The position numbers and the translations under genes are program-made. The notes under the pieces were generated by a model. That model was not told where the DNA came from. It worked only from the letters and a program-made list of their open reading frames with translations, and searched no databases. A stretch of DNA of 64,000 bases from Eucalyptus grandis. Taxonomy: Eukaryota > Streptophyta > Magnoliopsida > Myrtales > Myrtaceae. Shown piece after piece: positions 35,001 through 46,949 of the stretch. Each line of letters starts with the position of its first letter. Position 1 is the stretch's first letter. The stretch is from assembly GCF_016545825.1 (NCBI RefSeq), contig NC_052614.1, forward strand, positions 21,842,559 to 21,906,558, given 5' to 3'.

Positions 35001-38000
35001 TTAGGTACTAAACTTCGATATCCTCTCGACGCTTGAGGGTGGTTTAGCTCGATCTAGTGGATTTTGGGTTGTAGGAGCTAGATCTTTGAATAACTTTAGC
35101 TTGCATGTATGCTGCGATATGTGGGAAGTCTTGCATGTGAGTGGTTACTAAGCTTGCAAGAGACGTGCTCAAAGGGGCTGGGTTTGGACTTTTCTCCAGA
35201 TCTATTTACTGGACACTCGATGTTTGTTATTTTCGTAGGTTGAAACATGCTACGATTTTGATATTTCTTTCTTCTTGAAAAATGTTCTAAACATTTTCAT
35301 TTATGATATATATTTTACTCAAGATTTTCTGGATTTAAAAAACAAGATTATAGCTTCGTTGCATGCAAGATAAAATCTCATTTTATGCTGGAATCTGTGA
35401 CTTTTTGGTGTTCAAAGGATTTTTATCAACTCTTAGGGTTCGATTTTGAAAGAGTTCTTCACAAAAGTTTTTCATCACATCTTGAAGTTTAATAGAGTCA
35501 AATTTCAGAGCAAAAAGATGAGGTTTGGACCTCGAACCAAATTGGTTTTGGAAAACGTAATTTCTGGACACGGACATAGTTTTGGTAACAATTTGAGCGA
35601 TTTACAGCTCCTATTCTAGAAAGATCTAGGTCAAGGTGTCTTCATAACATATTTAAATTTGAGGATTTTCTAAACTCATTTGGTTATGTTTCTGGATTTA
35701 ATCTTGGAGACGTGCGAGTGGACCCGGTTTCTACTAGTGATGGCCAGTTGCGGTCTTATGGTTGTTCTTGGTGTCTTGCTTGCTAGAAAATGTATATTTC
35801 GTGATTTGATTGATTTTTGGTGTGCTAAGAACTTATGCTTGATGGCTATACGCGTGAAGTGCTTAGTATATGTGTGAAATCATACGTGATAAGTTTGTAA
35901 GACTGTATGAAGGGCGAATCTGTTTTGTGCTTGCTAATGCATTGAGATCTTTGTACACTGAGGATGCTATGTTGTGATGCATGTGTACTGGTGGTGTTAA
36001 AAGTGTGCCATAATAGAAGATTGTGACATGGTGAAATGTATGAATGAATCCCATAAGAGATGTTCCATCGGACAACATTCCGGTGATGCCCCTGGGGAGT
36101 GGAGATGCCCCAAATAGCGAGGTTTGGGATGCCTCGGAGAGAGATGCTTAGGGCCAGCATCCCCTGGAAGTTCGACCAGCAACCTGGAAGTGGCTCGAAC
36201 AGATTAGGCCAGCATCCCGGGTGCAATCCTTTTCGAGGGTGGATATGAAATGATTACACATTAAAATTAATCAACAAGGCATGTGAGTATATATGATGGG
36301 TTGTCGTGTGACATTAGATGCATGAATGTGAGTGTATATGCCGTGTGATGCATGAATGGAGTACCTATGCACATTTCGGTGTAGTCTTCATGCATTATAC
36401 TCACTTTAGCTTGCCTAGTTCGCATGATATTATTGGTACTGTATGCTGCCTTATTTGATGTTGTCCATGGTCATGATGATTCACTATGTTGGTGCTATTT
36501 TCACTATTGAGCAAAGCTAGGATCTCATTGTTTAATGCCATGCTTTTATCCTTTACTGGGCATTGTTGCTCACCCCTTATTTTTCCTCTCAAATCATTAG
36601 CTATGGATGTGACACCTTTGGCGACTTATGGCACGCCTATGCGGGTAGATGGCATGTATAGGAACTATGACATCCTGAAATTTCAGTTCTATTTTCAATT
36701 AAATGAATCAAGCTTTTCATCGACGCGCCTATAATTCTGTTTGACTAGGAATCAACTGCTCGACCGTTCTAGTCTACAAAGGTCATTACGGCATAGTTAA
36801 AAATCGATCGGAGATCAGAGATAGGTCGGTTCAACAAAGATATGTGATCAAAGTGTGGATGATTCCACTAGATTGCAAAATTTTCGTCAATCGGCATTAG
36901 ATCGATTTTTCTGTCATTTTAGTAGCCTGTGCCCATATATGAAATCTTAAGATTTTCACGACAACTAAGAGTCGTTAATGTGTCAAAGATGTACAATGTA
37001 GCTAAAAAATAATTGACAACGGGACAATTGCACAAAAAATTCCTAAAAGTTACCCGGTAGGCTAGGTCACGCTAAAATCACGCTAAATTAAAATTAAATG
37101 TGAATTTGAATCTAATTTCAGAAATTGAAAGTTTTGTCATGTCACGAGTCATTTTAGGAACGTCGACTCATCATTCAAGGATTTTTCTGCAAACCGAGAT
37201 TTTGGTGGAATTTCAATATAGGGTCATTTTTGTCTGGAAAATTCAGGGAACCGTTCTTTATCGCGTTTTTGGGATGCAAGTTGGTTCTATTGGTGAGAAA
37301 AAAATATTAATTTGGTTGAGGACACCTTGGTGAGAACTGTGGACTCCAATTTGGGTCCAATTGGAGAAGAATTGAACTCAATTTGGGGAATTTGGTGTCA
37401 AATTCGTAGGCCATGGGGGAGGGACTTTGGGCCACCTCAATGGCTTCCTAAGGAAGCTTGGTGGCTGCAAAATGTGCTGAGGAAGCCAGCCCATCTGGTG
37501 AGGCCTTGCCAAGAGGACAAAGGGGTGAGATTGAAGCTAAGGTGGCCCCCTTCAAGCTTCGCTTGTCCCCGTTCTTCCTCCTCAGCTACTTTCTCCATTT
37601 CCAACCATTTGAAGCTCCCAAAAACTAGAGAAAACTGAACCCAAGCCCCCCTAGTTGTCACACGTTCACCCAAGGTAGCAGGAGCCCCGCCATGTCGCAT
37701 CGTATCCCCCGTGCGAGCTGCGCTTGTCCTACGCCCATCCATTATCGTTCTGCTCCAGCCACTACCCCAGGCCATCCCCCGCGCGTCCTCAGGCCACGTC
37801 AAGCTCAGCCGGAGCCCCGTTGTCGCTGTTCCGTCGCTATCTGCCTCCGTCGTGCACTGCTGTAGCCATCCATCGGCCATCCTTGCCGTTGCAGCCTAAG
37901 CCATTGCCCAGCTCACTCCCTTGGCTCATCAACCATAAGCTAAAGCCAACAAGCCTCTGTGGGCTTTGAGGCCCATTTCGGACCGCTTTCCGGCCTCGTA

Positions 38001-38659
38001 GTGTGTTGCCCATCTTTGTGTTGTCGTTGTTGTGGACTCATCAGATTTCAAAATCAGTGAGTTTACTCGCTAAACTCTGCTTAGAGAGTCAAATATGCTT
38101 AAGGGTTGATTAGTTTAGGCTAAGTATGGTTTAAGTGGTTAGTTAGAATGGATTAGCGATTTAATTATTCATTATTGCATGTTGGTGGTTAGATAGGTTG
38201 TATTATTTCTCTAGTTAGGTTTGGAATTTTTCCGAGCCCATTTCGATATTTAATTAGGCTTTTTTGGCCTAAGTTTGCATTTATGGCATTTAAATGTATT
38301 TATTTAATTATTTTTGGTATTTATTTAATTATTTATTATTTTCTGAAAATTATATCAGGATAGGCGGTGACCGGAATTTTGTGCTGATTGTAATGGTATT
38401 ATTGGTTTATTTAATTGAATGTTGATTTGTGCAAATTGAGTGAGAATTGTAATTTTGGGTATTTATTCCAAAATTGAGTAATTTCGGTATTTAATTAGAA
38501 AATACCGGGCATCGGTTTACAATGCCAAAAATGTGTTTATGGACTATATTAAATAGTGAGATTTTCCAAAAAAAAAAAAGATATTGTGTTTTTGGATTAG
38601 GTTGACCGTGTACCCACAAGTGATTATTTTTATCGGGTACTTTTAACTTGGTGATATAT

Positions 38660-38935
38660 CAGCTTGAGAGAGCATATATGCATGTCAGCTTGTGAGAGCA
38701 TATTTATCGTCAGTTTTTTAGGACTCTTTGCACGTCAGCTTGTGAGAGCAGTATACCTTATCAGCTTGTGTGAGCTAAGATTATTATATTAGCTTGTGAG
38801 AGCACGATCTATATTATCAGCTTGTGCGAGCTACTATCTATTTATATCGGATTGTGAGAGCTATGACCATATATTGCAGCTTGTGAGAGCATTGATCGAT
38901 TATTTCAGCTTGTGTGAGCAGTGGTCATATTAAAT
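38660..38935 (+). repeat. Minisatellite of a CAGCTTGTGAGAGC unit
   Basis: Nine imperfect copies of TCAGCTTGTGAGAGCA occur at irregular 25-55 bp spacing inside the family B LTR. They lie in the same relative place where family A LTRs have their GATGCC repeats. Confidence 0.85.
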
Positions 38936-39247
38936 TGATAGATAGTACTGTTGATATCGAATTGAGTTGATTGACTGATTGATCGATGGGTTGATTTGAA
39001 TTGAGTGGATTGGTTGAGATCATGAACTATACTGACTTGTAGGAAGGATTGACGCAAAGGTAAGTCCTCTATCTTATGTGTGCATAGGTAGCCTTTAGGT
39101 GTATTAGCTTCCTAGTTAGAGTTTAAGGGGTGAACTTGCTGAGACATTGTCTCACCCCGTTGTGGGCTAACATTTTCAAGTCCTTAGATGACAGTTTGTC
39201 CCGAACATTTTGGCTAGCTGAAGAAGGTTACCGAACATGTCTCTCTG

Positions 39248-39535
39248 ATTCCTCTTCCTAGGGGTCAAGGAGCTTGGGTCTACGAACTCGTGAGATCCAT
39301 TGTTTGGGTTGATGTGGGTCTATCCCAGATGGTACCCCATCAATACAGATTGTGGTATTGTCGCGGGCGAGATGGGCCCAGAGAAGGTCCCCTATCGGAA
39401 TTTGAGATCCCTATGTTGGTGCTAGAGATCGCTTTTGGTAAGAGTACAGTTGACCCTCCTGATGGTGCAGTGGTCGACCCGAGCTCCCCGGAGCCAGAGA
39501 CCCCAGAGTCTTCGATTGAGGGTTCGAATGCTTAG
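39248..39535 (+). pseudogene. LTR-resident small ORF, family B version (no ATG)
   Basis: An open frame of 95 codons starts at ATT in the position where family A has ATG. Without gaps, IPLPRGQGAWVYELV aligns with MPLPAVARGTFYGLP of the family A ORF. Later, YRLWYCRGRDGPREGPLSEF parallels YIRVRCLVMYDIGLAGGPIV. The C-terminus differs, being Pro/Glu/Ser-rich (DPSSPEPETPESSIEGSNA). It follows an intron-like block (39060 to 39180 or 39187). The loss of ATG suggests decay of this copy, although the frame is otherwise open. The function is unknown. Confidence 0.45.
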
Positions 39536-41677
39536 AGGACCTATAGCTCTTCTATCTTTTGTAGACTTGTGAATGGACTAGTATTGTATATATAACTTAG
39601 TTTGCTATATGTATAAAGGTGTGTTGTAGTTTGCAAAATTTTAGCCCTGCTTTTCTATCCCATCTTTGTGTTGTCTAGGGATTTAATTATTCGCTTCTGC
39701 ATGGAACGCGCTTGAGGATTAGGGCGTGACAGGAACTTTGAAGATCAAGACTCTAGTCTTGTTTTGACTCGTTATATTTGTACTGTCTAGATAGATGATG
39801 GACGCCCTAATCTTTTTTCTATGCAATTTGTATCCATGTATCTCAATGTGAATGGGAGTTTGTTTGGATTAGGAGGCGTGCATGGTATGGAGAGATGTAG
39901 TGGATGAGGAAAACCACCGGGTAGAGGAGTTAGGTTCCTTTTTGGCCTCTCCTAGGTATTTTGTTCGGGTCATCTTGATGTGTGTACTGCCATGATGTAA
40001 TTGTCAAGATGTTGTTTTCCTCTTGTAATCCATGTTTATGATGAATGAAGAGAAGCATGTTATCATTTTGAAATTTGTTAAGTGTATATTCTTCCACTTG
40101 CGTAATAGAAATTAAAGATTATACTTAAGGGTCTAGAGTGATGGCCTAGGACGTCATGGTGCATCACAAAAACCTTATCATTTCTAGCCAATAGAATATT
40201 GCTAACATAAAGTGACAAAATCACAAATTTATTTTCGAACCGTTAGACATATACACAATGATCTTCTTCGATCATCGTGAATCTAAAAGATGTTATGGCT
40301 CGATGAAAATGAAGATACCACTGTCTAGATGACTGCTTAGGATATATTGAGTGATGAAACTTGCAAACTTTACGTTCTTGACCTTTAGCTATGAAACTTA
40401 TCGACTGCTTCATATAAATTTCCTCATTTAGTTCTCCATTGAAAAATGCCGTCTTTACATCAATTTGATGTAATTCTAGGTTTAACTGTACAATGATGGC
40501 AATGATAGGGCGTACTAAAGTAAACCATACAACTGGTGAAAAAGGTTTCCTCATAGTCTGTACCCTCTTGTTGAGTATAACTTTTGCCACAAGACGAGTC
40601 TTATACTTTTCAATGGATCCATCCACTCATTACTTAATCTTAAAACCCATTTATTTCCAATACATTTGCGATTGGGTGGTAGATCAACCAAGTCCCAGAT
40701 ATGTTTTGCCCTCATTGACTCTATCTCATATTTATTTCAAAACTTTTCTCCATTCTTCCTTATTAGAAGATGAGAGAGCTTTTTGAACAGTCTTAGGCTC
40801 GGCATTGTCTTGCGAAGCAATCACAAATGCTTTCCCTTCAATCTCAAAATGTCGATGGCGAATACTTTATGATTACTTTTACGTAATTGAACTTTTCTTG
40901 AATTCAGTTCACCAAGCAATGCAGCACTTTCATTAGATCTTGTATGTTGAGGTAAATCTTCATTTCTCTCGACAACATTAGTGGGTTTGTTATCAGAATC
41001 TTCAATCTCATATAATTGGAAGTCCTTATCAATCTCACATCTAATAAGAAAATCATTCTCCAAGAACGTGACATTTTGTGACTTCATTTCGGTCACATTT
41101 TCATCAGCCCTTTCACCTATGAACACGTACCTTTTGGAGTGTTTAAAATATCTTATAAATATACATTTCTCCCATCTATGGCCTAATTTGCCATATTTAT
41201 GGGAAGAATCATGAACATAAGTTACACTCCCCCAAGGACGTAAATTACCTAAGTTTGGTTTCTTACCAGTCCACAATTCATAAGAGGTGAAAATATCTGA
41301 CTTAAAGTACATGGTTAAATACATAGGCAGTAGTCAATAGCGCATCTCCCTAATATGAGATAGGTAGATTTGTTTGTGCCGTCATAGACCTAACCATTTC
41401 TAATAAGGTTCTATTCATTCTTTCAATAACCCCATTTTGTTGCGGAGTACCAAGAATAGTCAATTGTCATACAATTCATTTTTCATTACAAAGACCCTTG
41501 AATTGCTCAGAATAGTCAATTGTCAATAACCCCATAATAAACTGTTGCAAACAAAATGTCAACACAATCATCATGGAAATTTAATACATAACTTATGCTA
41601 AGAAGAACAACTACGAAGACTAAGTTCCATCGAATATCTAGAGCATAGAGGACATCATGTAGGAATAGGCTTTGACT

Positions 41678-42726
41678 GTTGAGAAAACTCTTACCAAGTT
41701 TTGAAGTTGACAAAATTTTCTTGTTCTTATTCTTATTCAGAAAAATAGTAGACTTCTGAAGTCATATCGTAGACTCTTGTCAAAATCTATTCATTCTAGA
41801 AGTCTTTCCCACTCTAACGCAATCTAGACTAAAATCAAGTTCAAAATGAAGTTATAATCATACTCAAAATTATTAATCTTATGACAAGAATTCAATATGA
41901 ACGTTATAGAGTTTATTCTTTAATATTTGGCTTTCTGACGAAGAATCTCACTTACCTTTTATAAATGCATTGATGGAATTTATCACAAATTGATGAAATC
42001 AATATTGAAGACAAGTTCCTTTTTTGGAAGCAACTAATGTGGAAACCTAGATTTTGATTGTATGAGCAACCAGAATCAACAGATTTTCATCTCAATCTTC
42101 AAATGGCTACAAGATTTCCTTAATCGATTTTATCCAACGGATTGATTGGAAGAAATTCCTTTCAAGAATGCAACGGCTAGTAAGGTGTAGATGAGTATTT
42201 AATGAGGTCATTTAGTCTATCTGAGATAGTGCTTGAAAATTGAAATTATAGTTTGAAGCCTTTCCAACCACTTGTTCTTCAACGACAACTCTTACAAATT
42301 GTATTTAAGAGAGAAAATCATAAGAAGAGAGACTTAGTGTGGAAAAAGAAATCTTGTGCTGAGTGTTTACACTCGAAATATTGTATTTCTTTGTTGATAC
42401 TTTAGTAAATTTCAGCCAGAAGGTTGCCAGCGTAGGAAAGTGGACGTAGGTTTGATTTAAGCTGATCCATTATAAATCTCATGTGCAATTTTCTCTTTTG
42501 TTAACTATTTTCAACTTTATTTGTTGTAACATTTTAAGTTTCGCAAAAATCTAGTCCATCTGTTATCTAATTTTGACTTTTGCAGTAGAAGTCCGATACC
42601 TCGTTTGATCAGACTTTGATCCTTTTTTAGATTTTGTTTGCAACTTATTTTATTCCGTATTTATTTGGCAAGGTTTGTTTTCAAACACCTATTCACCCAT
42701 TCTAGGTGTTCGTACTAGTTTTTTCA
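41678..42726 (+). repeat. 5' LTR of SIRE-like element
   Basis: About 1,049 bp from TGTTGAGAAAACTC to GTTTTTTCA. The first 40 bp and last 40 bp match the LTR at 12321-13245 (GTTTTGAAGTTGACAAAA; CACCTATTCACCC). The primer site TGGTATCAAAAC follows at 42729-42740. Confidence 0.85.
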
Positions 42727-42789
42727 ATTGGTATCAAAACCATGTGCTCTTTTATTGAAGTGTTTATACTTCTGAGCTAAAAATCTTCT

Positions 42790-44240
42790 ATGGCTAGTTG
42801 TTTAGCACCGAGACTCGTGGAGGGGCGGAGCAATACTAGGCCACCTTATTTTGATGGAAAAGAATACAATGTGTGGAAGAATAAAATGAAGGCATTTCTA
42901 AGATCTAAAGATCCTATAGAATGGGATGTTGTAGAAAGAGGAATCAGCCCGAAGGCAGCTTCCTCTTCAGATAAGGGAAAAGAAGTCTTAGATAAGGATG
43001 CTGAGCAATCCAACCAATTAGAAATTACCAAGAGATAGGCTTTTGATACAAAAGCCATCTATTCTTTATATTGTGTCTTGTCTCTTGCTGAATATAATAG
43101 AATTTTTTCATGTGAAACAACTAAAGAAGTTTGGGATAGACTTCATGTCATATATGAAGGAATAGACCGTGTAAAGAGGACAAAAATAAATATCTTACTT
43201 AGTTAATATGAATTTTTCAGAATGAAGTCTAGAGTGTCTATTGGAGATATGTTCAGTTGATTTACAGAAATTGTAAATGGGTTGGCATGTCAAGGTCTAC
43301 CAATTTCTGCTCCAATGAAGGTCAACAAACTTTTGCAAGGACTTTCAAGGGACCGGAACCATGTGAAACATCAATTCAGGAGATACAAAGAATCATGTCT
43401 CTTTCTATTGAAGAGCTGATAAGCACTCTTCAATCGTATGAAGTGGGACAAATCAATGATGAAGAGGATCCAAAAGGTAAGAAGTCAATTGTGCTTAAGT
43501 CTAATGTTGATTCTAATGATACAAACACATATGATGATATGCATTATGAGGAGCTAGCTCTTATGATACAAAAATTCAGGAAACTATGGGAAAGGAAGAA
43601 AATCGAAAAAGCAAAGTAAAATTTCCAGAAAAGATCGATGGAAGATACTAAAATTAGAAATGATGTGATATTCTTTGAGTGCAAGAAGAAGGGACACATC
43701 AAACCTAACTGTCCCTCACTGTAAAAGAAGAAAGGAAAGTATGGAAAGTATAAGAAAGCTCTAAAAGTAGAAACCTAGGATGACATAGAATGTGAGGAAA
43801 GTGAAGAGGAGTTTGCAAATATCTGTCGATGGCTCACTCATAATCGTACTCAAAATCAGAATTAGACTCGAACCACGTACTCAAAATCGACAAGGAAATC
43901 GAGATAAGTCATTCAGAAATTCCTATTAAAGCTTCTAAGTATATAGATGAAAATTACTTGAACCTCAAATCTTCTTTTAAAAGGATATCTGAATTAAAGA
44001 ATGAAAATTCAAAACTCAGGCAACATGATAATTCTTGGAGAGAAAAGTTTGAGAATTTGAAAAATGATTTTGATAATTTGAAAGAAAATGCTAATTAGCT
44101 TTCAAAAGAAAATGAATGTTTAACCTTCAAGTACTCTTTTGATCGATTTTCCTAAAGTCAATGAGAGATTTAGACAAAAACCTTCAATTTTTTTTTTTTT
44201 TTTACAAAAGTCATTTTCAAAAAGTTTTTGTAAAACCTAT
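42790..44240 (+). pseudogene. Copia gag (SIRE-like), broken and truncated
   Basis: The ATG at 42790 opens MASCLAPRLVEGRSNTRPPY, nearly the same as the minus-strand copy starting at 12256. The frame stops at 43036 (TAG) and again around 43204 and 43258, with shifts in between; the segment from 43400 is in another frame. A CCHC knuckle region (FECKKKGHIKPNCPSL) is readable near 43674-43720, followed by a stop. A Lys/Asn-rich coiled segment comes next, then HFQKVFVKPI just before the LTR junction at 44241. It serves as a comparator for the 12-kb gag: the shared start and knuckle positions support both calls. Confidence 0.8.
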
Positions 44241-44551
44241 TGTACGGGCCAGCCGATGACGACCCTCGACCCTTTGGGTCTGCCACGCCGTCCCTTAGTC
44301 CTTGCGCTTATCTCAATGCAGAAGCGGGTATTGAAACTCCTTCTTAATTTAAAATGATGCACGTGATATATAAACTAGGCACTTTTATTTATTTATAATT
44401 TTCAGACGACACTAGTCGGTACATATAGGACAAAAAGGTCCTATTTTTGGCTAAACCAAAATTGTTCGACTATCCTACAGTCTATCTACACTGTTGTCTT
44501 GGCATCACGTCCTGGCGTCCAAAAATGCTACCATCCTCCTAGGTCCTCCCC

Positions 44552-44812
44552 TTACTCGACCCTACTTGAGCCGTCATCATCATCCTCCAAAAGCGGTAGT
44601 GGCCCCACCATACGCCCGTTGACTCGGGCATACTAGACAATGAACCCCATAAGTATAGGGCCCATGGTGAGACCGGCATCCACGATGAGGATCACCGTGA
44701 TCCAAATAATTGTGACCCTCGGAAAGTCAGGGTTAGCATGCTCCACTTGGTCCCATGTCAAATCAATGGGAATGCCATAGAACATGCCGTAAGACACGGG
44801 CTACAGCAGCAT
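44552..44812 (-). pseudogene. LTR-resident small ORF, family C version, two in-frame stops
   Basis: The minus-strand ATG at 44812-44810 lies 10 nt after a TATTTCAG acceptor-like site. The frame reads MLL*PVSYGMFYGIP, aligning without gaps to MPLPAVARGTFYGLP of family A copy 3. Further on, VDAGLTMGPILMGFIV parallels YDIGLAGGPIVQEFVS, and after a TAG at 44635 VNGRMVG parallels the CRNGVMRG block. The total length is 86 codons against 83. Two TAG stops show this copy is dead, but similarity over the whole length indicates common descent of the ORF in distinct LTR families. Confidence 0.5.
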
Positions 44813-45330
44813 GATCACATCTCTGAAATATAATAGTCCCACAAGGAGTGAGTACGACTACTTAGCAGTAACAACCTGTCAAACCATATTACACAAGTCT
44901 ACCGCTACTCTAGCTACAACATTCTAAACGTGTAGTACGTAAAATGATACAACTGAGGATACCAAAACTCTAAAAGAACAACATAAATGAGACACTGAGA
45001 AGGTAAATAAACAATCATAACAATTTAGTAATCAGTTCGACTTTAATTCTAACTGTTGCCATCTTCCAGAGGGACCCATGTTTGCATCCATCCAGGCATC
45101 CCGCATCCTACCTAGCATCACGAGAACCTCCGGTTTCATCTTTCATTCCTCGGGCATCCAGAGTGTGTTCGTCACACCTCCAGGCATCTCGCACCCTACT
45201 TGGCATCACAAGGACCTTCGGGGCTCATCACTATCCTCAGGCATCCAATACGTGTTACATCACACTTCTAGGCATCTTGACATCCGGAGCACCTCCGGGG
45301 CTCATCACTGTCCCCAGGCATCCAAAGGTA

Positions 45331-45662
45331 TCGTTTTCACAACCCTTCAGGCAACCCGACACCTGAGGCATTATCGTCACAAGGGCCCGATGTCATTAAT
45401 ATCAGTTCAACCATGACGCAGTACCTAACAGGTTTTATTAAAGCCATCATGCACGCCTAACTTGAACTACTATAGATGCTTAGATCAAAATCGACATCGT
45501 TTTCACAACCCTTCAGGCAACCCGACACCTGAGGCATTATCGTCACAAGGGCCCGATGTCATTAATATCAGTTCAACCATGACGCAGTACCTAACAGGTT
45601 TTATTAAAGCCATCATGCACGCCTAACTTGAACTACTATAGACGCTTAGATCAAAATCGACC
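45331..45662. repeat. 166-bp direct tandem duplication
   Basis: Unit 1 (45331-45496) and unit 2 (45497-45662) are identical except for one visible difference (ATAGATGCT versus ATAGACGCT). It lies inside the family C LTR. Confidence 0.95.
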
Positions 45663-46949
45663 ATCTAACCGAGATTCGTACCATTTTACGAATCTAGCCT
45701 AAGAAATTCTAGCTTGCAAACCTAAATCAAACATGTCGATTTATCAAAACATTTTGATGCTTGTCCATTTAATTTCAAACCCGAACAGCACCATGACCGA
45801 CTCAGGACCGATCAGCATCAATTCGGCTCTACTAAAGGTCGGTACCACTGTCTTATGCTCACTAGGACTCTCGGTTTCACACCCAACTAGGGCTGGCCAT
45901 GCTGATGGTCACTATACACAAAACAAGGCAATTCAACAGTAATTCCAGCCCAACAAATGCTGAACCTCAGTTCGCCTAACGGACTTTAGCCTACCAAGTC
46001 CGCACCACCAAATCCGATGATCAGCACCGCCTATCATCTACCCAACGGACCCACGCGTGCACATCATTCAATCCAGCTACAATCAACACATAAACGAACT
46101 GAATTCTGGTCGATCCTAGGGAGAATACACGAGCAGGGCGTTGATATGCAATAGAGCGCGACAAAACCGCCACTTGCCTCGGGTTCTTGGAGTGTGAGTG
46201 GCGGGCGCGGCTATGGCGAGGCGACGGTGGCAGTGGCGCACGGGGAAGCTGCTGGCGGTGAGCAACATTGTTAAAAGATGGCGAGCAGTGGCTTCTAGGT
46301 TGGTAGCGGGCTAGTGTGAGACGGTGAGGAGGCTGGTGGCGCGGTGGTGCGTGGTCGGCAACAAAGCGCGAGCGGAATGGCGCTGGAAATTTGGGTGGAA
46401 ATCGACTGAAGATTTGCTGCTCTCGTTGATGGACAAAGGAAATCGGACCTTGGTCTTCACCGAATGAAGAAGAAAACATCGTCTCCTTTTTGCAATTGAC
46501 TCCATGAGTCAACAACGTGAATTTGATGGCAACAGGGAACGAAGACAGCTCAAGCATTCAACCCTTGCATGCAAGAACGTGTCCCCTTACATGTAAAGGT
46601 CTTCATTCGCTGGCCACCAAAGGAGAGAGAAGAGATGTGGCTGCATGGGTCAACATTTCCCTCTTGGTTGACTGCCGAACGGACGTGTACAAGGGCTGAA
46701 GAATTTTCGGTCCTCTTGCTTTGTGTACGTACACATGAGGGGCGGCGGAAGTCTGCATGAGAGACAACTTGGCGACGTGCTATGTGGAATGAACCTTGGT
46801 CTCGCGTGTGGTGTTGCGTGAAGAAAATATTAAATATGGCGATAGGCTAAACAGCAATCGAATCGTCATGATGCGGAGAAGGCATGACGATAAGGGTACG
46901 CCGCAAGAACATGACGAAACATAATGTCTCAGTCCGATGATGGTAGTGA

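Larger units (their letters stand above)
36666..39731 (+). mobile_element. Solo LTR, family B, nested in family D
   Basis: This 3,066-bp unit starts TATGACATCCTGAAATTT (TG mutated to TA) and ends AGGGCGTGACA. It is flanked by a perfect GGAAC duplication (36661-36665 and 39732-39736). It holds a GC-rich segment (37640-37930), a minisatellite (38660-38935), a splice-donor-like AAGGTAAGTCC (39058-39068), a CTTGCTGAG...CTCACCCC block shared with family A, and an ORF related to the family A LTR ORF. The last 150 bp (CCCTGCTTTTCTATCCCAT) are shared with LTR copy 2 at 50736-54824. Confidence 0.9.
34055..40168 (+). mobile_element. Solo LTR, family D, containing a nested solo LTR
   Basis: It begins TGTGACATCTTGAAATTT and ends GTGCATCACA. 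It is flanked by a perfect AAAAC duplication (34050-34054 and 40169-40173) inside Copia RT. Without the nested unit at 36666-39731 and one copy of its duplication it is about 3.04 kb. It carries a GATGCC-rich zone near 36090-36220 and a short ORF start (MDVTPLATYGTPMRVD, ATG at about 36602) after an ATTAG acceptor-like site; the frame continues across the nested insertion. No gag or pol is present, so it is a solo LTR. Confidence 0.85.
31670..41677 (-). mobile_element. Second Ty1/Copia element, split by nested LTRs and truncated
   Basis: On the minus strand this element keeps the end of its protease region, a partial integrase, RT, RNase H, a polypurine tract (32053-32035) and a probable 3' LTR (32034-31670). 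It is related to, but distinct from, the element at 23131-30347. A solo LTR with an AAAAC duplication (34055-40168) divides its RT. A large internal deletion removed the integrase core (near 41515), and its 5' end is replaced by the SIRE-like LTR starting at 41678. Confidence 0.8.
33156..41713 (-). pseudogene. Copia pol of the second element, in two pieces
   Basis: The left piece (about 34049-33156) is RNase H and the RT end: EEWLSSNFEINDIG, then MALSTMEAEF and HIDIKNNFIRDI. The right piece (about 41713-40174) holds a protease-to-integrase fragment (LFLHDVLYALDIRWNLV), the integrase C-terminus (NGVIERMNRTLLEMV near 41410, YELWTGKKPNL, FIGERADENVTE) and the RT N-terminus (LHQIDVKTAFFNGELNEE, then EEDHCVYV). 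The RT break at LLARNDKVFV/ITIEEWL is exactly where the solo LTR with the AAAAC duplication sits. Most of the integrase catalytic core is deleted and stops are frequent. Confidence 0.85.
41678..44240 (+). mobile_element. SIRE-like Copia element, 5' end only
   Basis: A 5' LTR, primer site and gag on the plus strand belong to the same family as the minus-strand element at 4549-13245. It is cut off at 44240 within the region after the gag zinc knuckle, where another LTR starts (TGTACGGGCC). All of pol is missing from the window. Confidence 0.85.
44241..46800 (-). repeat. Large LTR, family C, probably 3' LTR of the adjacent chromovirus
   Basis: On the minus strand the LTR ends GGCTGGCCCGTACA at 44241. 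Its start lies somewhere between about 46780 and 46950, soon after the chromodomain of the element at 46950-49040, which has the same orientation. It contains repeated GGCATCC/GATGCC phrases (45080-45330), a tandem duplication (45331-45662), a TACTCACTCC block followed by TATTTCAG, and a decayed LTR ORF (44812-44552). These match the layout of family A. The exact right boundary and the 5' partner are not found. Confidence 0.6.

Noticed and set aside
34717..35004. 95-codon ORF within solo LTR D
   Set aside because: It has a Met start and a hydrophobic N-terminus, but lies in non-coding LTR sequence with no sibling copy to test it and no homology that I recognise.
37437..37969. Overlapping ORFs on both strands in the GC-rich part of the family B LTR
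   Set aside because: Open frames in opposite strands over a GC-rich stretch. No recognisable protein, and not shared with the related LTRs.
46021..46557. 178-codon minus-strand ORF in the family C LTR
   Set aside because: Pro/Arg/Ser-rich low-complexity reading inside an LTR, without homology to the other LTR copies; treated as chance.
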